A stretch of DNA of 64,000 nucleotides from the NCBI GenBank assembly GCA_947462335.1, contig OX381707.1, positions 59,745,773 to 59,809,772 on the forward strand, read 5' to 3'. The translations under genes and the position numbers were made by a program. Source of the stretch: Harmothoe impar. Lineage: Eukaryota; Annelida; Polychaeta; Phyllodocida; Polynoidae. The notes below the pieces were generated by a model. That model did no database searches, was not told where the DNA came from, and was given only the letters and a program-made list of their open reading frames with translations. Every line of letters starts with the position of its first letter. Position 1 is the stretch's first letter. Of the stretch, positions 25,000 to 36,800 are shown piece by piece.

Positions 25000-27583
25000 T
25001 GTTTGCCCACTGAATGGATGGAGATGATCATGTGCTCGTCAATAACATAGTAGATCCAGGTGGAATCTCCTCTCTCATTCTTTCCTTGCCCCCTCCATCC
25101 TTTACAACAGTTTTCTTATCCTTTTCTCTTCCCCTTACCTATCTACTGTTAATATCTCACCTCCATTCCGCTAAAAGAAAACCTCCTTCTCTCACTCCAC
25201 TATCCAGCAATTGCCGAATACTTTCTATACTCTTGTCCCACCCTTTCTCTCTCACATATACTATCTCTATCCTTTTTATCTCAGCACAATTTCCACTGTG
25301 CACACCTCACCTTCCCCTCAGCTATGTTTATTCTGTCACCATTACCCATCATGTTATATTCTAGCAGGATCCATCATGAATGCCATGAAGTGGCTGCTGC
25401 TTCGTATGGCAAATGGACACTTGATGTGTCAATTGTGTGGTTTTCATCAGGGGAGGCACACTGGCTGAGTATTGAACCAATATATGCACTGCCCTACACA
25501 ATGATACATGAATAATATAGGCATATAGGCAGACCAAAATGATCCGGAGCTTAACACTGGGCTCATGTGTGCTTAGCCTGTTTTTTATATTGTTTTTTTC
25601 TTCTAAAATGTCATATTCAATCAGAACCATTGTGACTTATACCTGATTGCATATTTAGGTTCTATATATTTACATATAGGTGGGTCTGTGGATATTATAA
25701 GGGAAAATATACTTTTTAAATGGATGAATACCCCATACCATTAACGGGTCCACCTTCCTCCAATTCCAATGCATGCATTAAAGGCTATTTCATTGAGTTT
25801 AAAGGGCTCCCCGATCGTGTTTTGAATAAATGTACTATTTCCATCCATCTCTGGGACTAGACGATCGAATGATGCCAGACTTTCAAACACTTTTCCACAG
25901 CTGTAATTTCTCACATACCTTGCCAATTTTTCCCTCTGCGTGTATTCCCAAACGGAAGCGTCTGAGTACTGCCAAGCAGGCTTTGAAACACACCCCTGGA
26001 TTCATTAGTAGATTAGGCAGTGGTTATAAAAACTGACACCGACTGGTCTAGGTGTCAGTCTCACCTGACAAGTGTCTTACAAACAACATATAGGGAATAC
26101 CTGGCATGGTTATCTCTGATTTCTTACCTGTACCCACTGCTGAGGGGACTCTAGGGGGTGTTTAAGGGGAGGAGCTATGTCTAAGTGGGCTGTTTTTCTA
26201 CCTTGTTGTAGGAAAGCCAGTAAATACTAGTAAATACTAGAAGGTAAGCCTTGAGTGGTGTGAACAGTAGGAAGAGCTCTCTTCCTAAATCATGTCTATT
26301 ATATCTAGATGTTGCAGATGATGAGGATGGTTATAACATCGACGGATATTACATTTAGTTTTTTCCCATTAATTCCTACAGGACATATTATTATGAGCAT
26401 GTAGACTGAGGAATTCCTCCTTGCATCTATAACAGTGGTTTCAAGGTGCAAAGTCCTTAATGGTTTATATGTAGCCTATCCTGTTAGATTTCTTATACTG
26501 AATATACAGTTGACGTATATATGCAATGATATATGAGCTTACTGTGAGGTCTAACCGAGGAGAAGTGTTTATATTCAGTCCATGCTTGAGGCCAGACTTG
26601 ACAGGCTAGAAGTGTCATCTCCAGTAGCTGTCTAATATACTCAGGTATTTAATACACGTTGATGGAGGTGATGGGGCATGTACCTTCTGAATAAGAACAG
26701 GGCTAACCACTGCTAACCAACTCCCAGATTGAATGCACTAGCATTATATATATATATATATACATTATTCTCCCTTTACTATCAGATACTCAGAATAGTT
26801 AGAGTCCTCCTCACTTGCATAAACAAATAGTATAGGTGACTGGTTGTATAACTACAATACTTGCCAACATGCGTTATCGATTTCTCATGAACGCATTTCC
26901 ATGTTGGAGCTTTAAAAGCCTACGTTCCTTTGGATATAGACTATCAACATTTAGAATATTGTTTGATGAATTCTGATATACATGTACAGTCTATATACAG
27001 ACTGTTTACCAGGCAGTGTATATATAGCATATAATATAACAACCTCTATGGCAGTGAAGGGCAAACGCCTATACACAAGTTAATACGACATTTTAAAATA
27101 GAAGCAAAAGGTAAATACAAAATGAATTCGAGCAAACAACACGTCTTCTAATACTTCAAAATGAGGGAATGAAGAATTAAAAGATAAATGTACTCGGAAT
27201 AACAGGCTTCCTGGCTTGGTACTGGGCAGAACCATAAAATAGAGACTCCCTTATCGCAGGGGAGCCATCTGATGGACGGGCCTATCAGGGAATTAGAGCT
27301 GGAAGAGAGAACATCTCCGTGATATGGGCCTGATAGGGGGTGAGGCATGGCATCCCTAGTCGGCAGGATCAGGCCCTGGTCATATCTCCACCATGTTCGT
27401 GTTACTTTTCAGTCTTACCTGGCCTATCAACATTATAGCATAGCCCACAACTCAAGTCCCAACCCGTTTTGTTACCCCCATTTCCAGGTCAAATATGCAC
27501 AAATAGACCCCAAATGATTGGCATTGGGGCGTGTGTATGTGTGTTCGAGTGTGGACCGGGTGGTAGGATGTTGGGAACACAAG
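25000..27583. other. intronic segment, nothing recognised
   Basis: It starts with a C/T-rich stretch (about 25060-25320) that opens long but meaningless Ser/Leu/Pro frames. It contains a (TA)n run at 26745-26762. Nothing else with structure was seen. Confidence 0.5.
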
Positions 27584-27779
27584 TACCGTACCGTCGCGAT
27601 TAAGCGCCGGGGCGCTCTTCAATTTGAAGGGGCTCTTACCCAGGCGCTTATACAAGACAGGCGCTTATTCAAGATCACGATTTTAGTGCTTAAGAAGTAT
27701 TTGGAAGCCCCTACACCCCGGCGCTTATTCAAGACCGGCGCTTATTCAAGACCAGGCGCTTTATCGCGACGGTACGGTA
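27584..27779. mobile_element. 196-bp GCGCTTAT-type MITE, copy 2 (inverted)
   Basis: Termini TACCGTACCGTCGCG and CGCGACGGTACGGTA are exact complements. The reverse complement aligns along its whole length with 8918-9114, including the internal CTTGAATAAGCGCC words and the CACTAAAAT middle. The copies are diverged, so neither insertion is recent. Confidence 0.85.
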
Positions 27780-29582
27780 GTATGTATTGCAATGTACACA
27801 AGAGGTCCCATTTAGAACATTTTATACTAACTATCAGTTAAATTCCTAACTGTGCACGGGCAAAAGTTTTTGTTGAGTATATATATATAGGCATAGGTAT
27901 ATAGTACACACAGTAATACATTTTTGTAACCTCTATTTTAAACAAATTATTTTCTCGTGTATTAACAGTCTATTACGATGATTTTCCAGGAAAAAGATGG
28001 GCTACCACTGTTGCTTTCCTGTTACACTATATATAGCATATTGGTTTGCATTGGTTAATATCGAGGGAGAACTGTAAATAGGTCCTCAATCGATGCAAAT
28101 CTTAAACCACTCATTTCTTCTTGTTCCATGAGTTCTATAACTGTTTTATCAGTTTGCTAGCTTTGGTTATTGCAATCATTCCAACAACCTCACATGTGGC
28201 ACTCATACTATGGAGCACATCCAACTATATCCATGGAGAGCAGCATTGACTTAAAACACTCCCCCAATACAAGCTGTGGTATATACAAAGGCACTATTGA
28301 CTTCAAATAGCACATCACACCAGTTCTAAGCCATGTGCAAATAGACCCCCAAATGTATAGACCAAAAGGTGTGCATGTAGGCTGTTATTTCTTACAGTAT
28401 ACACTGCTACTGAGCTCCACTTGGGGGAGCAAACATTAGTAGGATGTTTTCCCCAGCCCCATGACTAAATGGCAGCAAGGACTCATTAGAAAATGCCAAG
28501 ACTGCCATTTTCTACTGCTATAATGCTACTCTCTTAACCTAGGCCTCCTTACGGTGCTCGGGCAGGCATTTCGTAAGGGCTCAAGTGCTCTTTAGCCATG
28601 GGAACCCAGCACGTGTTCTGCTCTAGGAGGGGCCCTCTCAGGGTCTAAGTTTACAGTTATGAAAACCTGTTGCCCCTGAAAGCTCTCTGTGTAGTGCTCT
28701 ATATCCCCTTACATATTGGTGAAGTGGGATGAGGAGGCACAGTACCACTGCCAGCAGGAGTTATGGTCATTTATATAATTACAAAGGAATGTACCACTTC
28801 CTAGCCTGCTATGATGAAATCAGGAGAGAGCCACTTTAGGTCTGTACTCAGACATTATATTGTAAATCATTTGAATGTGTCTAAACGGTACAAAGTGATT
28901 TATTTCAAGTCACTATGCCAACCAGCTACATACACCTTCATCATCGATTCTTTATATTAAAAAGAACTTATCTCCTTTCCACCTGTCTTGTGTTATATTT
29001 ACATGATTTCGATTATCTCAACAAGCTTTAAGGACAACATAATGCATCAACACTTAAGCATCATTTTAAATCATGATGCATTAAAGCAGAACCAATGATT
29101 GAGTATAATGTGTCAGCAATGCGTTGGTTCATCATGCCGACCTTTCGAGAGTGTATCAACCCCATAGGATCGACAAGTAGCATGCACATATATGCATCAG
29201 TGGCGAGCTTCGTGATGACAAAGGGGTACAGTGCACCAGAGCACTGTGCTGCACTTAAATGGTCAAGACGTTAATATACACCGGGTTCAGGTGGGTTGGG
29301 GTGGCAGAGGTGAGGTGAGGTGGGCGTTGTATTGTTTTCTGGGTGCCAAGTGGCCATGGCCGAGGTCGGTGGTGACTGGAAACTGCAAACAAACGCCACA
29401 CACAGCTGTGTTACTGTGGTGTGTGGGCAGTAACGTGTTGTATGGGAGGAAGTTAACCGTTATTGGGCGTATTGGTGGAGGTATATGGTACAGCCCCCAA
29501 ATTACAAGTGCCATGACTGTCGAGAACTTCCCCTTCTTCCCCATCCTAACCTACATTGTTAGAAGTTAATGTAGCTGAGCAG

Positions 29583-29708
29583 TAGAATATACTGTAGTTT
29601 TACAGTATGTAATGCGGGATGATAGTGCCCATGGACAGTGGAATATACTGTTAGTTTACAGTATAAAAATAAAGTACTTTTTGGTTTCACTATTTACAGT
29701 GTATGTAG
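29583..29708. repeat. TACTGTA/TACAGTA-rich stretch, relative of 11765-11972
   Basis: Shares GTAGAATATACTGTAG, TTTACAGTAT and a closing TTTACAGTGTA with the element at 11765. The order is looser and the left terminus is not clear, so it is probably a decayed or partial copy. Confidence 0.45.
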
Positions 29709-30059
29709 CATTGGTTTCCTCAGTGTCCATATACAAATACAGGATGTCAAATATCAATTTTCAAACAGCAGATTATATCTTTGTGTTAATGATGTCCTCA
29801 TGTTAATGTAAGTACATGTATATCTGTGTTGTCATTATACGAGGTTAGAGATATTTCAGTAGAGTACCCTGCCAGACAAACTTCCAGAAAATGTGAAGGA
29901 CTGGGTGCATGGTTACAGACACATACATCATTAGATGTATGTAATTAAAACTATTTCAAACAGCACACGCAGGTGCAAGTCTGCATCATTTACATTTGTT
30001 AAAGAGTGAATCGATCTAGAACAATGGACAATCCCAGATATTAAAAATATAGTATATCT

Positions 30060-30138
30060 ACACACACAGAAATGTGTACTGCCTGACATTTAGAAGTGAG
30101 TGCCTTTGGCCACAGTCACACTCACATTTCTCTCCGTG
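30060..30138. repeat. imperfect hairpin, possible relative of 6910-6980
   Basis: ACACACAGAAATGTG at the left pairs imperfectly with CACATTTCTCTCCGTGT at the right. It also shares ACACACAGAAA, ACTGCCTGAC and GTGAG words, in the same order, with the hairpin at 6901-6990. Confidence 0.4.
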
Positions 30139-30990
30139 TATATTATTAAATGTCATTCCATAATATTACAGTCCATCCCTTCTCTCTTCAAGCTGAATAT
30201 CATCTAATGAAAGCATCTAGCTTCTGCTGGGAGATTGGACTCGACATCAGTCTCCATCAGAGTCCTAGCTGTGAGTCCCTTTGAAGTTGACCGCCATGCC
30301 GCTGCCTATGACGGCTGGATGTGTCCTCGACTGGGGACGCTTCACAACCCTAGACAGTTTTATCATTTAAATTACAGACTGCTAAAAATCCCATGCTGGG
30401 GTACCCATTTGAAAACTTGAGTCGTGTACTACTTAAAAACCAATTCTTACCATTCATTTGCAATTAAAAACTAAAGGTACTGATTAAAATATTTAAAATA
30501 TTTAATCATGTTACAGCTGTGTGGAGAGATCCAAGGTGTGATAAAGTGAGCCCTACCTTCTTGATACACTTTGGGGCATTGGAGGGTTCAATAGACAAGA
30601 TTCATTGGTAAATCTACCGATATTTCAAATTGAAATAGGATACTCTACGCCCATTTGATTATAAGACACATTCAACAGTTACAATATCTATTATATATAT
30701 AGTTTATAAATAGGTGCAATTTCCTCTTACTAGTCTTGTTAGGTGTTGATGCATGGAGACCTAAACCCGCATCTACCAGGGGAATAAAGCAGGCGTTAAG
30801 AAAGTCATCATGAATAATCGATCAGCTGCTCTATATAAAGGTATGTATAGTCGGCCAACGAGGGCTCAAGTTGTGTGTTGTTCTTTATAGTGCAGGGACA
30901 AAGGTGGATACAGTTACAACTAGAAAGTGAACAGAGGAGGCTAATTATAAATATCGTGTTAGGTAAAACGCATGGGTGTTCCCCTCTATA

Positions 30991-31020
30991 GGGAACGTTC
31001 ACACATTTGTGAACGTTCCC
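30991..31020. repeat. perfect 13-bp hairpin, 4-base loop
   Basis: GGGAACGTTCACA-catt-TGTGAACGTTCCC. The GTTCACA/TGTGAAC arms resemble nuclear-receptor or T-box half-sites. No terminator role is expected in this genome. Confidence 0.8.
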
Positions 31021-33589
31021 CCCTTTACGGCTTATTACCGAAGACATAACGATCTGCTACAGCCCATGTATAGAAGGTCGTGCATGATAATTATGTTGAC
31101 AGGAAACGGCAAACTAGATCATATGGAGCCACTATCTTAAAGGTGTCTAATGTAAAACTCGTCTAGACAGCCAGCCCCCCATAAATAGAATATATCATTG
31201 AAGGAAAATGAGAGGGGTTGAAATGGCGTTATTAGAAAAGTCAGTGGCCTCTAAGAGTTGAGTCCCTAAATTCAGATTTTAGAGGATGCCTCTGTTCAAC
31301 GTGCAAGTTTAGGACCTATTTGTGTTGGATTAGGCATGGCTGGATGCAGGCACTGTATAGGGGCCCTCGAAACATGGATTTGCATTTCTCCTTCTGATCG
31401 CCAGTCAAGATAACATTGCAGTAAGGAGTGATGCTATCGCCGCCGCTGCTGCCTGGTTCCTTATGGCAGGTCAATCTGCAGGACTAAGCGTTTAAAAGCC
31501 CGCCCCCAAACAAAGGTGGCGACTACGGCAGCTAATTAAAGATACCCTTTGTTACCCTAGGTAAATATGCTTCAGGCTAGGCATTGTTTGGTGTATGTGT
31601 GGTAGGCGTTGGGGGGGGGGGGGGGTAGGTGGGGGCAGATATGGGGGAGGGAGGTGCCAAATGGTATTCAGTACACTAACCCAACCATTTATTTACACCT
31701 ATTTATTGTTAGAAAGCCATCTAAAAACAACAGCTATATCCATACAGTCCTTTGAAATACCCGGAAATAAATGTCTCAAAAAAGTGGTTTGTCTTTCAAA
31801 ATATATTAGGCTTTATCCTATAGATTATATTCCATATTATTTTGCAATGGAATTACGATTACAAATAAAAATACAAAGTCTCTTTCATGTGTTCCTTTAT
31901 TCTCTCCCTTGGGTAGTTCCAAAAGCAGCTAGACGGGGGTTATAACACCCTTTCGTTTACACCCCCGCACACACACACACCTTTGCCGTACCCACGAGGG
32001 ACGCTTGTTTAGCCTCAGGGGACTACTTTGCACCGCGGAGTAAACCTTTTTGTGGGGACAATAGTCTGCTAAAACGGTGATTACCGTGCGCCGTAATGAT
32101 AGTTCCGACATACAAAAGGACGGGTAACACCCATAGAGGTCGCTGGCGTCGTATAAGCGGGGGAAGGGGGGTTTTGGGGAAACACCTCTACTATTTTTTA
32201 TCCCCAGGGTATGTGTGTGCACTATATGATACTAATGCGGTAAAATCAGCTTAGGACAAGAGTATTGTGATCAAATTGTAATGCATATTACATGGGTATA
32301 AATATCTAGGCTACTGAAAGTGTACAGACACCAATTTATAACTCCTACATTATACTTCCAACCCCTGTATTATACTTTCAACCTCAGCCCCTTTTAAACC
32401 ATCTATACTGTATACAGACCAGTAATCCGATAATGGCTACACAACAGGACGCCATATTAATGGCAATACCCTGTACTTAAACACAAATTATCTTTGTGGG
32501 TCATTGAATTAGCCTTGACTGCCTGAATCTAAACATTCCGAGGAGGAGGCTATTTTTCAATAAATTTGGCTGCAGTCCCAACCAAGTGCATGTATACAGG
32601 TGGGCGATATAATAATACCATGACTTTGTGTGGTTTATACACTATAGCATAGAGAATCATCCTTCAACACTGCAAATTACCCTAGAATGTAATTATTCAG
32701 GACTCTTCTTCGAGTGGCTTACACCGAAGTAGACGCTGGTCCTGGTGTGTAGCATCGGCTTAGTTTGGTTTGGGAATCGTTGCTTTGATCGATCCCTAAT
32801 GCTAAGACAGCGTTCTAGTCAAGTCCAGGCCACTCACAGTCTCACGTGCTTCCTGTTAAAAGATGGATGTGCTCTGTCCTCCCTTCTCCCTGGGCAAGTG
32901 GAGGGGCGTTGGAGTGTGAGTGTGGGCAAAAAGGTAGACGTATACTTAATTCAGACTTTAGACTGCTGGCCTTAATTCCTGGGGTGTCTAAGTCGTGATT
33001 TTAGAGGAGGCTAGACTGTTAACCAAATGCAGCAGCAGTATATATACGTGTAGGAGATACACAGGGACCCGAGTTTACATACCATTCCATTTAGGCCACA
33101 AACATAATTATGCTTGTTTCACCTTTAGTTTAAAGAAATAGGAGAAAGGGTTATATGCAGAGAAGTATACATTATGTTAATGCCTTTCTGCGAGTAAATA
33201 GTTACTTGTGACGTTCCTTAGGTTCTCCTGAACAGAACATCCAATGTTAAATATGGTATGTGTATGCATCACATATTAGGCCGAGCCTAGGCTACATATT
33301 AGCTCATATTATAAGAGTTGTATAAATTTCCTCTGGATAAAACGAAGCATTGAACCGGTGTTCTCTGAATACATGGGTCAGTTAGAATTGGGCATTTAAA
33401 GGCAAGCGGCATGCGTTGATAGATCCACTCCATGTAGGGTGAAGAAGTAAATGGAAATTATTTCTCTCAATCCCCTCTGCGGACTACGTACTTAATGTAA
33501 ATAAGACCTCTGATTGGGTGTAATAGTCACGTTGGCGTCTATACAACAATGGATTAGGTTTGATAGATTGTCTTCACTCTCTAGACCGA

Positions 33590-33870
33590 TGTATCTCATG
33601 TATTATTCTCACTTCAACAAGTTCTAATCAAAATCTCATTATCACTTCTCGTGCACGAGACAAGTAATACTCATTAAACTTGAAAGGGTCATTAAAAATG
33701 CTGGGATCCCTGGAAGGAACTATTAATTAATAATTACTTTGCAATTAATTACTTCTAGTGAGTTTTAACGAAGGGGACTGTCTTGTGTTTGGAACACCCA
33801 TGAGATGTTGGCTGAGTCTTGGGGGCATTGTATGCAAATTAGAATAACATCTTAATATGCATTCTATAGC
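33590..33870. promoter_or_regulatory. AT-rich homeodomain/POU-site block, candidate conserved enhancer
   Basis: Densely packed TAAT/ATTA cores between 33715 and 33760, a POU octamer ATGCAAAT at 33832-33839, and short low-redundancy non-repetitive sequence on either side. It resembles the texture of conserved non-coding elements in developmental gene introns. Conservation itself cannot be seen from one sequence. Confidence 0.3.
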
Positions 33871-36800
33871 ACGTTGTGCAGCATGCATTTCTAATGATTG
33901 ATGCAATCTTTATACCTGTACATTTACACTGTAACACATGCGTATATTATACAGGTCATGCATTTTGTGCCCATGCATATCGAGGAGATCAATCTATGTG
34001 GCCAGGTAATCTGTGACTTTAAGTCCCGTTTACATTCGCTGCACCAATGCACTTACTATCCTGCCAGAAAAAGGGGACCTCCTTCTAGACGGTCTTTTGC
34101 TTCTAAGGAATGTTCTGTTGCACTAATTGAGTAACTAGGAGAGTGTATCAACGATTAGATATCAGTCTAGAGTAGATCCTGGCATCACGACACTTGTTTA
34201 GGCCTACATGACACTGAACATTGGGACAGGTGCGAGGCTTTAAGCCTGCCATCCTCCCCTATACATAAGGACAGGAGTACCAGGCCTCGCTCTACCCTAC
34301 TCTTGCTGTAGGGACAACAAGAATTCGTTTGTAACGGGGGTTTTAATCATTGCCAGTCTGTTTTAACACAGTCTTGTCGCAGGGACCATTAAAAGGTACA
34401 GTCAGTATGAACAGGGTTTAGAAATCAGTGCTTACACAGGTGGGAGCTGGTTGGAGAGGGGGAGGAGTACTTGTTGGTACCAGAGGGGGCTGGTTTTAGC
34501 ACACCACAGCTTTAGTGGAGGCTTTTAGACCTGAGCCGGGATCCGATCGCTATCTGCCGCTGGTACCCAAAGAGCTGCTAAAGGCTAGACACAGGTACCC
34601 ACCGGAACCAGTTGGCCAGTTCACGACTCCATCTAGTGGTGGCGTCCTCAACTAAGACCACTTTGAGATGTTCAGATCTTTAAATCTGATTAGTCCAGTG
34701 AGAAAATGTGAGTGCTGTGTTTTAGGACACTTTCTGCCAGTTTCTGTGTTCTTAAACCCCCAACCACTCTATTCAAGCCCAGAGTGTCAGCCAGTCCTCG
34801 CTCAGCTCTGACTGTTGCAGCAGGGGGAGCAAGTGTTTTGCCTTTAATCCCATTATAACGCTGATTATTAGTCTCAAAAGATAGCTCAAGGCAGATAAAT
34901 AATATTTTAAATTTCAAATGGCTTCCATCCATGAAAACATTACAGTGATGGCAATATTAATCAACCCATTTCAACAGGACAACAACACGGTGCCTTAATA
35001 ACCTGCCCCCCCCCCCCACCCAGCCCCCACACATCCCCACGTGGAGGATAATTATCATGGCCCTGGGGTGGCCACCAGAATACTGAGAGGCCACTGGAGG
35101 AGGGTGTGTTGGTGGAGGTTGAGCCTATAGAGTGCCTCTCCTAGGCCTAAGCTGGGTCTAAGCTCCTCCAGAGAGTGGCGTTAAGGACCTGGGGCGGGCC
35201 TCCACCTGGTGTCATAAGCCTAATCTTGGTGCACTTCACCTGGTCACTTTCTAACGGTGAACATGCACAGAGGAGGCTTTTGGGGTGGGTTTGCTTCTGG
35301 ATGGTGTCACCACCCGTTACTGTAAACTTGTTTATTTTTGTTTTAGGGTAGCTTTTAATCAAATCCTTTACATTTGGAAATTTCTGAAAAGTTCACAATT
35401 GCTGTGTTCCCACTTTGCAACACTGGTAGGTCACATATTGAAAATATCCAGACAAGAATATCAGCAAATTCGATTATAAATGATGTATTCATATAGAAGG
35501 TTATAGAGAAAATCAAATGCACATATTTTGCAGGTTTTATGATCAACAAGTGCTCTCATTCACAGACATACTCAGCCAACAGACTTGTGTAACAAGAGCG
35601 TTGTTATTCCTATAATTGGATACACACATGTAGTTCCCACCACGCTGTGATGCCCAAGGTGCTCATCTCTACCTTAAATTGAACATTTCTGGCATGTATC
35701 TGGGATATGGTATTCATATAGATCTTTATTGAAATGATGGAGGAGAACAATCATAGAAGATATGAATGTAGGTAAAGTGTGCTTCATCTTATATTTTATA
35801 CCATACATCTCCAGTACTTTCGGTTATTCCCCTTTTAGTACCTTAGCAGCCAATATTATTATATTGTGCCCGTTACCATGGATATATAATATAGGACTGG
35901 CCTAAATACTTGGCTGATGTCTCATTGTTCATTGACCTATATGTGACCCACATGGTCTGTGGCTGCAACAATTAGCTCACCAGGCACCATGTAGGTTCTG
36001 ACACCTGTGAAACCATCATCCTATTTGGTAGAGCTAGGGTAGGGGGAGTTATCTCACCCATTATTCTGTCAGGGCACAAGGAGTGCAAGGAGAGAAGAGG
36101 ATGCAGTATGCTCTTTGCAGGCGTCTTGGTTTTGCAGGTGCCTTAAGCAGAAATCGTTCTTCATGGAACAGGTGTACCTTTTATTAATTAGAAGGTCCAT
36201 ATAAATGTAAACATAAACAGTAAAAAACAAATATGTTTTCCCAGAATTAAGCTTCTATTCAGGTAGTTCCCTGATGCCACTTGATCCCTCCTCCCACACT
36301 CCTTCTAATGCATATTCTGTAAACAGACAGATTTATCATGGCTTGGGAGGTTTGATGTATTAAACAAAGAGAAAACATGACACTGTGGTGATAGCTATAT
36401 TTCTATCCCCCTTGTCCAATGTCTGCCCATAAGAACACTGAACTACAGCCAAAGCCAAGATGAAGCCATGAATATTCTTGTCCCAAATACTGGGTATAGC
36501 TTTTTTAACTAGCCTCATCTACGAATGGTGGGCCCATACATTTGGCTCTGCAGATATATATGGAGGTCTAACTGGGCTTTGTAACTCAGTAAAAGTATGT
36601 ATCTGAGATACATAAAGATTCTCTATATAATAGTGAGCTCTATGTATGTACCTTAAGTAGTGGACACGGTGTAGTCCATCCCCTTAGGGCCTGTAACAGG
36701 GACTGGAGGAGGGACTGGTGAGAACTGTGGCCGATCAACACCCTCTCCAGGGTAGGGTTTTAGGTGTGTGCATCCTTTGTCTGGCTGGGGAAGGTGGGAG

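Larger units (their letters stand above)
27780..33580. other. intronic segment with few features
   Basis: It holds the weak hairpin at 30060, a TACTGTA-rich stretch at 29583, a perfect small hairpin at 30991, and a poly-G run at 31611-31626. Near 28990-29110 is an AT-rich stretch with palindromic ATGCATCA/TGATGCAT words. Otherwise nothing recognised. Confidence 0.5.
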
